The notes beneath the pieces are model-generated. The model had not been told where the DNA came from and did no database searches. It saw only the letters and a list, made by a program, of their open reading frames with translations. A stretch of DNA of 64,000 nucleotides from [Leptolyngbya] sp. JSC-1 (lineage in GTDB: Bacteria > Cyanobacteriota > Cyanobacteriia > Elainellales > Elainellaceae), in the NCBI GenBank assembly GCA_000733415.1, contig KL662191.1, positions 2,644,260 through 2,708,259 of the forward strand, read 5' to 3'. The first letter of the stretch is position 1, and each line of letters begins with the position of its first letter. The translations under genes and the position numbers were made by a program. This document shows, in pieces, positions 23,954 to 33,345 of this stretch.

Positions 23954-24754
23954 CTACCGGAAATTTCCCGGATTCAGGCGAGGGCCGGTTTGGGTGGGAA
24001 CAGCGGAATTCGTTAATCTCGCTCCAGTACCGCCATCAGCCGGGTCGAGGAAGGGGCGCAAATCGATGCTAGCCGGGCTGCTAGACCGCCGTCCTCCGGC
24101 CAGATTAGACAAATCGACTCCAATTGCCTGACCGAGTTGGTTCAGAATCCCGTTGTCGCCTCCTTGGTAGGCTGTGGCTGCCGTGGTTTGCTGGCCGCTG
24201 TCAGCAACGAGTAGGTTATTGAAAATCCGATCTCGCAGGGCTACCGGATCTTGCCCTTGGGGGACCGTCAAGACAATCCGGCAGGACGGCATCGCTTCAG
24301 TGGTGACACAGACTGTGTTGTAGCCGTTTTCTAAGCCTGTTTGCAGCTCCAACAGCCCGTCGGGTCGATAGAACTCTAGGCGACGGCTGATTTCATTACA
24401 GCGTCGATCTGGACTCCAGCCGCCTCCCATGGCCGTTGGTGTTGCCCAAGGATAGTATTGCCCAGGCTGGCTTTGGGGATTGTACATTACCGTGTACTGA
24501 CCATTTACTACCTGGCAGCTAAACCGGACATCATTGAGATTTTGAGTCGTGGTGGATGTGGGAGAACGCCGAGCCGGAGTTGAGCTTTGAGCCACTGTGG
24601 ACATGCGGTCGCTCGATGCGCGTTCAAGGTTGAGCCAGTTGGGTCGGGCTTGGGCAGCATCAGCGAAGCTAATCAGAGGGCTACCGCCCAGCAGCAGAGC
24701 ACCGAGCGACAGACCAAGGCGTTTTAGGGAAAGGGATGACAGTCGTAGCGACAT
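23954..24754 (-). CDS. COP23-domain secreted protein
   Basis: About 266 residues from the ATG at 24754. Residues 1-37 form a signal peptide (LGLSLGALLLGGSPLI, cleavage after ADAAQA). The core, VRFSCQVVNGQYTVMYNP, then PWATPTAMGGGWSPDRRCNEISRRLEFYRPDGL and NTVCVTTEAMPSCRIVLTVP, matches the circadian-oscillating-protein COP23 family, with four Cys that are likely disulfide-bonded. Family members are cyanobacterial membrane-associated proteins; the first was described with circadian abundance. The molecular function is unknown. The C-terminus is low-complexity. It is convergent with glgB. Confidence 0.85.
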   Translation of the reverse strand: MSLRLSSLSLKRLGLSLGALLLGGSPLISFADAAQARPNWLNLERASSDRMSTVAQSSTPARRSPTSTTTQNLNDVRFSCQVVNGQYTVMYNPQSQPGQYYPWATPTAMGGGWSPDRRCNEISRRLEFYRPDGLLELQTGLENGYNTVCVTTEAMPSCRIVLTVPQGQDPVALRDRIFNNLLVADSGQQTTAATAYQGGDNGILNQLGQAIGVDLSNLAGGRRSSSPASIDLRPFLDPADGGTGARLTNSAVPTQTGPRLNPGNFR

Positions 24755-25120
24755 AGTAGAATCCTCAGATGAGCACTTAAACGAGTACTGAACTTGTTGT
24801 GATAAGCAGATGGTGATGAGCACCAAACCTAGATAAAACTAAGCTAACTTCTATAGCACAATGCTGTGGGGCAATTGCATGGAGGCAATCCACTTGTTAG
24901 CTCTTTGTATTTGAAGACGTGTCTTGTCTAATAAAAGTGTCAGCGTCACGACAGATTTTGCCGCCGATTTTGCGAAATTCATTTGCGGCTATTCACCGCC
25001 CCAATCGGCAAGGATAATTGGCGATGTTGAATTAATTTAATTTATCTATTGCCTGATCTCCTGCAACACCACGATCGGTAGTCTCTAACTGCCAACTTCA
25101 GAAAATGTATCTGTAGCAAC
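24755..25120. other. Intergenic region between COP23 and the defence-like locus
   Basis: 366 bases without an ORF. It contains the COP23 promoter on the minus strand and the 3' end of the helicase gene. No terminator-like hairpin with a T run was found. Confidence 0.45.
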
Positions 25121-26317
25121 TCATGCTCTCAGAAGTATCGCTAATAGACCAACAGAGAGAGCAGTGGGTTTGATCTCGCTACTTAAAATCAAGTTTTTCT
25201 CGTTAGTATCCTTTAGTAGTTCAGCCACAAAAACCGCAGTTTCTAATTCTGCTTTTGTCCCATCGGTGTAGTCCCGTAACAATTTTTGGACTGACTTGAT
25301 GCCCTTCCAGGTGTTCAACTTTTTGAGTGTGTCTTTCACCGTTTTACGATCGATCCCATCGGGAAGGCTATCTAACGTACTAATTCTCTGCTGAATCCTA
25401 TTGAGCCGTTCCGAAGTGATAGTGACGTTCTCAATCGTCTCTATTTGACTCAGTTCTTTCGCTCGTTGGTGCTTCAGGGCAACTAGTTGAGCATAGAGTG
25501 TTTGAGCCATTGAACGAAGATACCGAGCAGAGAAGACATCTCCGGCTTCTGGAGTTTTGAAGGCAGTCGAGATAGCCACCCCATAGGCATCCCGTTCTCC
25601 AGTTTGGTCATTCCAGAACACTAGCTCTTGACGATCCGGGATAGGTTCACCGTTGGGACCGAAATACTGCATTGAGAGGGCTGCTAAAGCAATCGCTTCA
25701 TCTTTCTCGCCGGTGCGCCTGCCTAAAGCAATTGGGTTCGCCTGGTAGTCATCGCCTAACGCCTTGAGTCGTTGGCTAATATCCTCAGAGAAGAGAATTT
25801 CTTGCTGGGTGTAGAGATCGCGTGAGGTTTCCTGCCGACGGTACAGTGTTTCCTGAAGACTCTCCTGAGTTTGCCGCCTGGTGGCAACCAGGTTACGAAT
25901 AAAGTCTACATAACCTGGCAGAATCGTGTCGTCGAATAGAGTGTCGCCATAGATTGAAGCACCTAATTCATCAACACTTGGCACATCTTGTACGGTGCCA
26001 TCATGATTAGCTGCCTCTACCCCAATTAACTTCTTGTTGAGGTTGGAAAGACGGCTGGCTTGGCGCAACAACTGGCTTTCACTGTTGGCGTAATAGATGT
26101 AGATGTTCTCAGCCTGGTGCTGCTTGGGTCGGTCAATTCGTCCGATGCGCTGTTCTAGCGTCATTGGGTTCCAGGGCAAGTCGATGTTGATTAAATAGTC
26201 GGCATCTTGGAGGTTTTGACCCACAGATAGGGTTTCTGAACCAATCAGCACTTTAACTTCTTCGTCTGCGCTGGGGCGAGTCTCCTCCGGAGAGGCTACG
26301 CCAACGCCTTCCGACAA
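25121..26317 (-). pseudogene. Helicase C-terminal part, frameshifted from the upstream ORF
   Basis: 398 codons in a different frame from the preceding ORF. It begins right after the frameshift and carries SNF2 motif V (VLIGSETLSVGQNLQDA) and motif VI (NPMTLEQRIGRIDRPKQ), then a long helical tail. These motifs are missing from the upstream ORF, so the two pieces are one gene of about 1,260 residues that has split. The only start near the junction is a TTG inside the repeat. Separate translation would give a protein lacking ATP binding, so the fragment is probably not functional alone. Confidence 0.7.
26284..26313. repeat. Palindromic repeat at the helicase frameshift
   Basis: The plus strand reads CCGGAGAGGCTACGCCAACG followed by CCTTCCG. 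The GGAGAGGCTACGCCAACGC core is the dispersed cyanobacterial interspersed repeat I recognise, normally found between genes. Here it sits exactly where the helicase reading frame changes, between motifs III/IV and V. Confidence 0.65.
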
Positions 26318-28908
26318 CTTGCAGCAGGTGCAAACAACCGGAAAAGCTCTAGACGTTTGATGCCTGTGCGTTGTCGTTCCGCTTTCACCACATTATGAGG
26401 AGCCACTTGAACAGCACGACTCTCAGAATCAGGGAAGTAGCGCTTGGTTCCACCGATCGCCATACCAATACCCTGACCCACAATGGTTGAGTCTTGAGCC
26501 ATGTAGCGGTAGTAGTCGAGAACGGTATCTGAGAAGGTGGAAATGAGCAGTACCTTACGTCCCTGGCTCACCAGTTCTCGCACTTTAGCGGTCACCTGCT
26601 CCCGTTTGTGGTCTTTGATGAATTCATCTGCCAACAGGTCTTGAATATCTTGCAATTGCATCAAGTCGTTATCACAGGCTGACCACATTCGGTTGTAGAT
26701 TTGACGAGCCTCATTTGGGTCAGATTGCAGACGCTCGATGGCAAGATCAATAGTGCGCCGAAGCTGCTGCCGCTTTTCTTGCTGCTCGGCTTCGGTGTCC
26801 TCGTCATCGTCGTCTTCCTCTTCATAGTCTTCATCGTAGGCTTCTCGGTCATCCAGAAAACCGAGGTCTAATTGTTCAGACTGTCCTGACTCAAAACCGT
26901 AGTGGAGCAAGAGAAACTGCTTTAACCCATCGGCATCCGGGGTAACACCGCCCAGGCGCGACTGCATCTGCTCGATCCGACCACGAAAGTTGACGATCGG
27001 GCGCTGGTTTTGCAGCAAACCACGTTGTTCCACACTGCCTGTTAGGTAACGAACGGGGTCAGCAAAGGGGATGTAGAGTTGGGTTTCAAACTGAGTGAAG
27101 ATCTGCTCTAGTGCTTGCTCAGTACTGTCTTCAAACTTCACAGGGAGCCATTCTGCCTGACGCTTGGCATAAACGTTGAGATCGGGCATGGCATCGCGAA
27201 GCATCTGGCGGGTGCGTTGCAAAAACAGTTCCCGGTAGGTGCGACGGAACAAGGCTGAATCGTCGGTGAACTGCTCAACACCCGTTTCTCGGTTTTGAAA
27301 CCACTGGGAAAGCTCTGGTGGAAAGCCCGCATCGGTGAAACCTTCTGGTCTGGTCAGAAATGGCTGGAGGATGTTGTAGATGTCCTCACGACGGTTGTTC
27401 CAGGGCGTTGCCGTCAGCAACAGGAAGTTCCGCTGTCGTCCAGAGGTGCGATCGCGTTCTCGAATTTGCAAACAGAGCTTGTGAATCCGGTTCTTATAGT
27501 TGCGGATGCCTTCGTGTGCCTCATCGATGATTACCAGGTCGGGACCGCCATAGCGGTTGAAGTCATCAATAAAGCCCGTCCCTTTCCGACTCATCAGGTT
27601 TTTGTTGTATAGCTCGTAGTCGCTATCCCGAAAACCGAGTTCATTCATCTCGCGTTTCCAGTTGTCATGCAGTTTGCGGGCGGCAATGATGGCGATTTTA
27701 GCTTGTCCATTCTGCTGCCGGGAAAGACGAGCAACGGCAGCCGCAAGACGAGTTTTGCCCAGACCCACAGCATCCGCACAGACTGCTACTCCAAAATCTT
27801 GCATAACCCGTAGGCAGTGTTGCGCTCCTGATTTCTGGTGTTCAAACAGCGTTCCCTGATTTACCAGTTCATCAAGTAGATCGCTTTGCTCAACCCGGAA
27901 TTGTCGAGGGCGTTGCTGTGCCAGCCAGTAGAGGAAATCATTCGGTGTTCCATTCTTTCCAGACAGAATGAGTTCTACTGCCTGCTGGAAGCCTTCAATT
28001 TCATCGAAGTTGGAGAGTTCTTCAACCTGGGGAACTTTGGGAGGGTTCTGCGGCTGAACGTTGTATTCGCCCCCTGTGTTGTCTTTGACACGAAAATCAG
28101 TAATCGGTTGGGGCGGGTGGTCGGGCGATACAGTAACATCCGCTGTGATTTCCTCTGGGGTCTGTTCAGTGATGTTGACTTCAACCAGTCGGTTATCGGG
28201 GATGGTAATGGTATCGACTTGATCCAGGTTGTCGCCTGTAATTTTGACTTCGGTTGTCTCGCCGGGGGGAAGTTCGTCAGGGGTGATTTGCTCGATGCGA
28301 GGTTGCCGTTGCTGACTCCGGCGATCGTACTCTTGCAACACCTGCTGAAGAAATTCTTGAGTCAGATCATAGGCAAGGTCTTGACGCTGCCACTCGCTAT
28401 CAAATTCCTGGATGCTTTGCTCGATCGTTTCCTGGTCAAGCTGCTCCCAGGAGTAGAGGAAGGTAACACTTTCAGCGTTGCGTGAGTGGGCAGCACGGGT
28501 GAAGTTGTCGGAGCCTTCGTGCAGGATGTGGTTATCGAGGCGATCGCTATAGATGCCTGTCTTCTTGTGGTAGAGCGATCTGCCCTGGCTCATCTTGATC
28601 AGCTTGATTTCCAGGAACCCCAGCCGTACCAGTTCAGCCATGATTTGAGTGCCATTGAACGCACTTTCCTCAAGTCCCTCAAGAAACTCCTGCAACGTGC
28701 GCTGGATGAATTGGGCGCGGTAGTCAAAATTGTGCAGCTTTTCGAGTTCTGCCACATCAGCACGTTTAGTGAACCCCTGCCAGTCCATTAGCAAGCGGAT
28801 CTGTCCTTCGGTCTGAACAATCGTTTGTAGAGGTTCCTCATACAGTTTGAGAACGCCACTATCAAAGTAGGCAGTGGAGCGGCGATAAATATTGCTCCGT
28901 TCCAGCAT
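26296..28908 (-). pseudogene. PLD-like / Ig-like / SNF2 helicase, 5' part of a split gene
   Basis: 870 codons from an ATG at 28908. Residues 1-195 are PLD-like (YHKKTGIYSDRLDN then HEGSDNFTRAA, the HxK...GSxNFT pattern). Residues about 205-290 resemble an IPT/TIG immunoglobulin-like domain (ITPDELPPGETTEVKITGDN, then TADVTVSP). Residues about 300-870 are the ATPase core: motif I ADAVGLGKT, motif II IDEAHEG, motif III LLLTATPWNN, with an acidic insert EEEDDDDEDTE. The stop falls in the repeat. Protein-like sequence in the same frame continues about 25 residues upstream of the ATG without a start codon. Likely a DNA-translocating defence component, now interrupted. Confidence 0.75.
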
Positions 28909-28916
28909 TTGAGCCG

Positions 28917-29342
28917 TTACTTTGTTGTAGGCATCAAGTTGGGTGGGCAGGTTGTAGCGGCGCTTGATGCCTTTGATTTCTCGGAAGCTACCATGAGGAG
29001 GGCTGGTTCCTTGGTGGTGCGTTCTAGCAGAAGGAACTTTTCAATAATCTTGAGATTGGCTGTACGGAGCAGGGCAGGAGAGGGGAGATACCCAGGAGTG
29101 CGAGGATTGTAGGTGTAGATTTTGGCAGTGCTGGGGTCAATCCGAATTACCTTATGCGAAACGGCTTTATCCTTAAAACCCAATAGGGAGACGATATTTT
29201 TCAGGAAGTTACCACCCTTGTCAGCGTCTCGATGCCGAAAAACAAGCCAATATTGACCACCAACCCCCTTAACCGAATTGCCTTGAAGCAAATAATAGGG
29301 GCGTTGTTGACGGATCAGGTCTTGAATAACGGCATCCAGCAT
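28917..29342 (-). CDS. Small protein of unknown function within the defence-like operon
   Basis: 141 residues from an ATG 5 bases after the nuclease stop, so it is co-transcribed. The first 110 residues read like a compact domain (GVGGQYWLVFRHRDADKGGNFLKNIVSLLGF; DPSTAKIYTYNPRTPGYLPSPALLR). I do not recognise the family. The last 30 residues (SEKSKASSAATTCPP) look like an out-of-frame reading of helicase-type sequence, so the true C-terminus is probably near residue 110 or the gene was fused to the helicase. Possibly a DNA-binding or assembly subunit; this is inference from position only. Confidence 0.55.
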   Translation of the reverse strand: MLDAVIQDLIRQQRPYYLLQGNSVKGVGGQYWLVFRHRDADKGGNFLKNIVSLLGFKDKAVSHKVIRIDPSTAKIYTYNPRTPGYLPSPALLRTANLKIIEKFLLLERTTKEPALLMVASEKSKASSAATTCPPNLMPTTK

Positions 29343-29347
29343 AGGGT

Positions 29348-29962
29348 TTAGGGTTCGAGAATTTTGACTAAGATTCGCAACAGGTCTTCCAAATCGGCAG
29401 GAACACGGTAGAGATTCAGATCTTGGGTCACTTCACGAGTTTGGCGATCGAACCGCCCAAACTGCCAAATATTGCCCGTTGAAATGGCCCCTTGCAGAAT
29501 GGTTTGCTCAGACTCAATCCACTGATCAAGTGCAATCAGTTCGATCGCCAGTTGCACAAAGCCTCGTTCCAGGTCTTCGTTTTTAGCTTCAATCACCAAA
29601 AATGTTTGACCATTTTGCAGCAGGTAATCTAGAGAGCCTTTGAGTTGATTGCTTACGGCGACAGGGTACTCAACGTTGAGAGTGGCTTGGGTGTAGTGCA
29701 ACACATCTGTTAGCACTGGGGCGATCAAAAATTCGCGTCGTGCCATTTCGCTGGTGAGGCTGAGGCGGGGCAAGCTTTCTTCAATGCGAGATTTGAGATC
29801 GGTGAGGCGATCGAGGCTGCCGGAATAGCGAGGTAGGCTTAAGGAACGGCGCTGGAGAGAAACGTTGAAATACGCCAGGATGTCTTGCGGGGCAAAGTTG
29901 AGTTTGAAGTAGTCGGCAAAGGTGTAGGACTGATCGGGTTGAATAATGGCAGCTCTAGGCAT
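29348..29962 (-). CDS. PD-(D/E)XK-type nuclease subunit
   Basis: 204 residues. The core KGSLDYLLQNGQTFLVIEAKNEDLERG gives Asp112 and the Glu125-x-Lys127 pair, the PD-(D/E)XK arrangement seen in type I HsdR N-terminal domains and related restriction nucleases. Glu98 (NVEYPV) could be the helix Glu. An all-helical N-terminus precedes it (FADYFKLNFAPQDILAYF). A GAGAGGA ribosome site precedes the ATG, 23 bases after the methylase stop. It is likely the cleavage subunit that acts with the methylase and helicase in the same operon. Confidence 0.75.
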   Translation of the reverse strand: MPRAAIIQPDQSYTFADYFKLNFAPQDILAYFNVSLQRRSLSLPRYSGSLDRLTDLKSRIEESLPRLSLTSEMARREFLIAPVLTDVLHYTQATLNVEYPVAVSNQLKGSLDYLLQNGQTFLVIEAKNEDLERGFVQLAIELIALDQWIESEQTILQGAISTGNIWQFGRFDRQTREVTQDLNLYRVPADLEDLLRILVKILEP

Positions 29963-29985
29963 TGCACGAATCCTCTCTGTTGGGG

Positions 29986-32900
29986 CTACTCAAGGGGAAA
30001 ACCTGGGATGGCTTCGTCAATTTGCTGCATGAGCCGGATGGTTTCTTGCAGGGCGACGATAATGCGCTGGTAATGAGTAATGTCTTCTGGGCTAAGGGTG
30101 CGTCCTTTACGGTCTTTAAGCCACTTCTGGCAAACTTGATAGCCACCCACGTAAAAACTCCAAATTTCCTCCGGTACTTCAGTAAAGCTATCTCCTCGTT
30201 TATTAATAACAACCTTAGTATTCGCATACTTAGGATATCCAGCATCAACAACTGGATCTTTATCACCTAAGAATCGCGAATTCAGGGTGTCTAACTTAGG
30301 GGATTTCATCAAATGTAAAGCAATTAACTCTGCACCAAGTTGAACAAGATGAGAGAAAAGTACCTCATTGCTAATGGGAGGTATGCGAGGAAAATCTGTC
30401 TTTAAAAATTCTTTGTATCGACAACGATATTTTGAGGAGTGAAGCACCGCATAGATATATTTAAAAATCTCCTCAGGACTAGGGACAGCTCTTAACCTTG
30501 AAAACAAGCACTGTAAAGAGACTTGATTTAAGTTAGGCTTCTTGAACGCTTCTAGTTTTGGATCTTCGTATCCAAACTCAAAATCCTCATAAACATATAG
30601 AGGAAATAGGTGTGACCTTTCCTTAGTTGCAGTAGAAGCTGTGCAATCATTTACAAGTATTGTGGAACATAATACATGCTTGAACTCATCATTAACTTGT
30701 CTATTAACTACTAATCCTATGTTTTCCCCCGCTAATATATGGCGCATGGTTGGATAAGCCCTGCTAAACACCAGAGAATGATGATAAAAGATTGTTCTAG
30801 TGTCAAACGGACGATAAAGGACTTTAGTTATAAATTTTTCAAGATTTTGTCCCTTAAGAGATGCTCTTGCGCTAGTAATATTCCACCCTTTCTTTTCTGG
30901 AATGTTTAAATCCTTGCAAATTTCCGAATTAGATAACAGAGAACTTCTAAATCGCTCTACGCGTTCTAATATAGGATACTTATTCCAATCTATAACCATT
31001 CCATCTCTATTTGTTTTAACCCCCATTGAGTTAATTGGCATGATGTCAGCAAGAGACGGAAAAGCTTCATACTCAGCATAAGTATCATTATCTATGGGAA
31101 TAAATGAATATAGAGGAGATGTTAGGTTCAGGTTAACCCATGTATTAGTCTGAATGCTATTCTTTGAGAGCCATTCAGACTTTCCTTCCTTCAAATACGA
31201 AGAACTTAAAGGTTCTCTTCTCCCATATAATTCAGAATATTGGATTTGCTTTAAATCTCCAAAAGTTTTTTGCTTGATAAAGAATCCAACTGAAACAACT
31301 TGCTGTATATCAAAGATGTTTTCATCTATCGAACCATCAGGGCTTTTCTCTTTTTTATTGTAGTTACCGTGAAGATTGAAAATATTAAGCTCGGAAAAGC
31401 TATTAAGTAGACTTTGCCGCATTCCTCGAAAACTTCGACCATCAATAAAGCTGTGGTTGCTAACGTAGGCAACTATGCCATATCCAGTTTGATCAATTCG
31501 GTATTGAGCAAATCGAATAAACTTTATGTAGTCATCCTGGATATTCTTCTCAAATTGAAGTGCATTGCTCTCTCGTATAGGCTGTCCATCAACAAAGCGG
31601 TATGGATCTACCCAAGCACGAGCAGACGAAGTGAGATTTTGAGATTGAATTGAAAAAGGTGGATTTCCAATGACTAGCATTATTGGCTCTGTCTCTTTGA
31701 CTCTTGATGCTTCTAATGATTCATTGACAAGAGTTGCTTCTATTGCCTCAAAAGAAAGTTGATGAAAATTTTGATTGTTAACACTATCAAGTAAATTTAC
31801 TAAATAGACACCTAAACGTTTTCCTCCATCGAATCGATAGCCTGTCTCTTCTAAAAACAAACCCAATTTGAGATGAGCAATTGCATAGGGAGCCATCAGC
31901 AACTCAAACCCAAAAATTCGGGGTAACAACCGCTCCTTTACATAGCCTGACCACGAGCGATCCTCTAGCCCATCAGTCAAGGCATCAGGGTTCTCTTGAA
32001 ATCGTTGGTGGATGAGTTGGAAAATCCACAGCAAAAAGGTTCCAGTTCCACAGACTGGATCAAGGATCATCACCTCTGGGTCAGCCAAGCCCAACGGCTT
32101 GTTAAACTTCTCCTTCAGTAAAATATCAACAGAGCGCACCATGTAAGACACCACTGGCTCCGGCGTATAGTAAACCCCTCGCCGTTCCCGCATCTGAGGC
32201 TTATACGCTGCCAAAAAGTCTTCATAAAACCGAATCACGATGTCTTCACGGTTCATCTTGGCTCGGAAGTCTTCCAGGATGGCATCCATCTTCGCCGCCC
32301 GAAGAATGCTGACTACCTCTGCAATTGCATCAATCAACTCATCGGCAATCACAGGTGATTCGTCTGATTTTTCTGACCGTAGGGCAGTAGCGGACCCCTT
32401 GTCATACTCACCCACTGCCTTTGACACATCCCGAAATAACCGCCGCAGAAACGGGTTCGTCTCTGGCAGCAGTTGCCAAGCATCTTCTCGGTTAAAGTCA
32501 GTTTCCTTGCGGGCTGGGTCTGCCTCGTCTCGTCTCCGGCGCTCGTCAATCGTGTAGCTGAAGACTCTAGCAGTAAATAGCCCATAGGCGATCGTCTGGG
32601 CATAAATATTAGCAAAACTGTAGTCCTTCTCGTTCTCAGGCTCCAGCTTCAGGGTTGGCAGCAACTCCTTTTGAAAGCTCCGCAGCAACCCCCTTAAATA
32701 ACCATCGTTCGGCTCTGCTCTGTAGACATCGGGGATTACCCGCTCAATCCGGCGCGACACTTCAGCCAACTTTTGAGCCAGTTCCTTTGCAGTGGTGATC
32801 GGCTTATAAAATGCCCACTCCACAAGCGGGATTACAGACAGAGCCGCATCCTTCATTCGGTTCGTTCGAGCCAGCGTATCCTGTCTGAGTCGATTCAACC

Positions 32901-33345
32901 GTGCCTGTAAATCCTCATCTGACCAGGAGAAGGTTTGGATCTGCCGTTGCCGTAGCTTTCCATCAGTGGGGAGAATCATTGCAATCCTGCCCCCCTCGCC
33001 CGCTCTGGGAGAGGGGTTGGGGGTGAGGGGAGTCTCCGGCAACAGCAGGTACATCACAGGCTGATTCGGAATAATGCGTCCGGTGTAGTGCCCGTAAATC
33101 TCGCGCTGCTGCTCATCTGCTGTTAAGAACTGCTTGATTTCAGAATCAGTCAATCCATCCAGTTCAGCGTAGAAACCAACGGCGATCGGGCAAGTGTCTT
33201 CCGCTTCGTCTTCATCAGCACCAGGTCGCAGAAACCAAAATCGTGAGCCGCCCGGGTCACGCTGCTTTAAGGGATAATTCAGGATTTGCCGTAGTGCCTC
33301 AACACGACTTTCTTGGGTTCCAAGGATGACAGCTTGTAAATCCAT
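29986..33345 (-). CDS. N6-adenine DNA methyltransferase, type ISP-like restriction/modification subunit
   Basis: About 1,119 residues from the ATG at 33345 (a TTG at 33372 is less likely). Motif I is near Asp429 (LDPVCGTGTFLLW) and motif IV near Asn561 (VIGNPPFS), the gamma-type N6-adenine layout. The first 400 residues are helical, and the last 350 look like a target-recognition domain, as in type ISP enzymes, with SFYVGGYQVCQKWLKDRKGR near the end. It heads the operon with nuclease, small protein and helicase. Residues about 104-117 (TPNPSPRAGEGG) derive from a repeat. The middle and C-terminal codons are more AT-rich than the neighbours, consistent with horizontal transfer. Confidence 0.87.
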   Translation of the reverse strand: MDLQAVILGTQESRVEALRQILNYPLKQRDPGGSRFWFLRPGADEDEAEDTCPIAVGFYAELDGLTDSEIKQFLTADEQQREIYGHYTGRIIPNQPVMYLLLPETPLTPNPSPRAGEGGRIAMILPTDGKLRQRQIQTFSWSDEDLQARLNRLRQDTLARTNRMKDAALSVIPLVEWAFYKPITTAKELAQKLAEVSRRIERVIPDVYRAEPNDGYLRGLLRSFQKELLPTLKLEPENEKDYSFANIYAQTIAYGLFTARVFSYTIDERRRRDEADPARKETDFNREDAWQLLPETNPFLRRLFRDVSKAVGEYDKGSATALRSEKSDESPVIADELIDAIAEVVSILRAAKMDAILEDFRAKMNREDIVIRFYEDFLAAYKPQMRERRGVYYTPEPVVSYMVRSVDILLKEKFNKPLGLADPEVMILDPVCGTGTFLLWIFQLIHQRFQENPDALTDGLEDRSWSGYVKERLLPRIFGFELLMAPYAIAHLKLGLFLEETGYRFDGGKRLGVYLVNLLDSVNNQNFHQLSFEAIEATLVNESLEASRVKETEPIMLVIGNPPFSIQSQNLTSSARAWVDPYRFVDGQPIRESNALQFEKNIQDDYIKFIRFAQYRIDQTGYGIVAYVSNHSFIDGRSFRGMRQSLLNSFSELNIFNLHGNYNKKEKSPDGSIDENIFDIQQVVSVGFFIKQKTFGDLKQIQYSELYGRREPLSSSYLKEGKSEWLSKNSIQTNTWVNLNLTSPLYSFIPIDNDTYAEYEAFPSLADIMPINSMGVKTNRDGMVIDWNKYPILERVERFRSSLLSNSEICKDLNIPEKKGWNITSARASLKGQNLEKFITKVLYRPFDTRTIFYHHSLVFSRAYPTMRHILAGENIGLVVNRQVNDEFKHVLCSTILVNDCTASTATKERSHLFPLYVYEDFEFGYEDPKLEAFKKPNLNQVSLQCLFSRLRAVPSPEEIFKYIYAVLHSSKYRCRYKEFLKTDFPRIPPISNEVLFSHLVQLGAELIALHLMKSPKLDTLNSRFLGDKDPVVDAGYPKYANTKVVINKRGDSFTEVPEEIWSFYVGGYQVCQKWLKDRKGRTLSPEDITHYQRIIVALQETIRLMQQIDEAIPGFPLE
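32996..33036. repeat. In-frame repeat element inside the methylase gene
   Basis: The stretch encoding LTPNPSPRAGEGG is the 'LTPNPSP..GEG' translation of a known palindromic bacterial repeat (plus strand: CTCGCCCGCTCTGGGAGAGG, then a GTTGGGGGTGAGGGG tail). It is in frame and does not break the ORF. Confidence 0.65.

Noticed and set aside
25121..33345. DISARM or BREX identity
   Set aside because: The helicase has PLD and Ig-like parts, and no DrmA/DrmB, PglZ or BrxL-type genes are seen.
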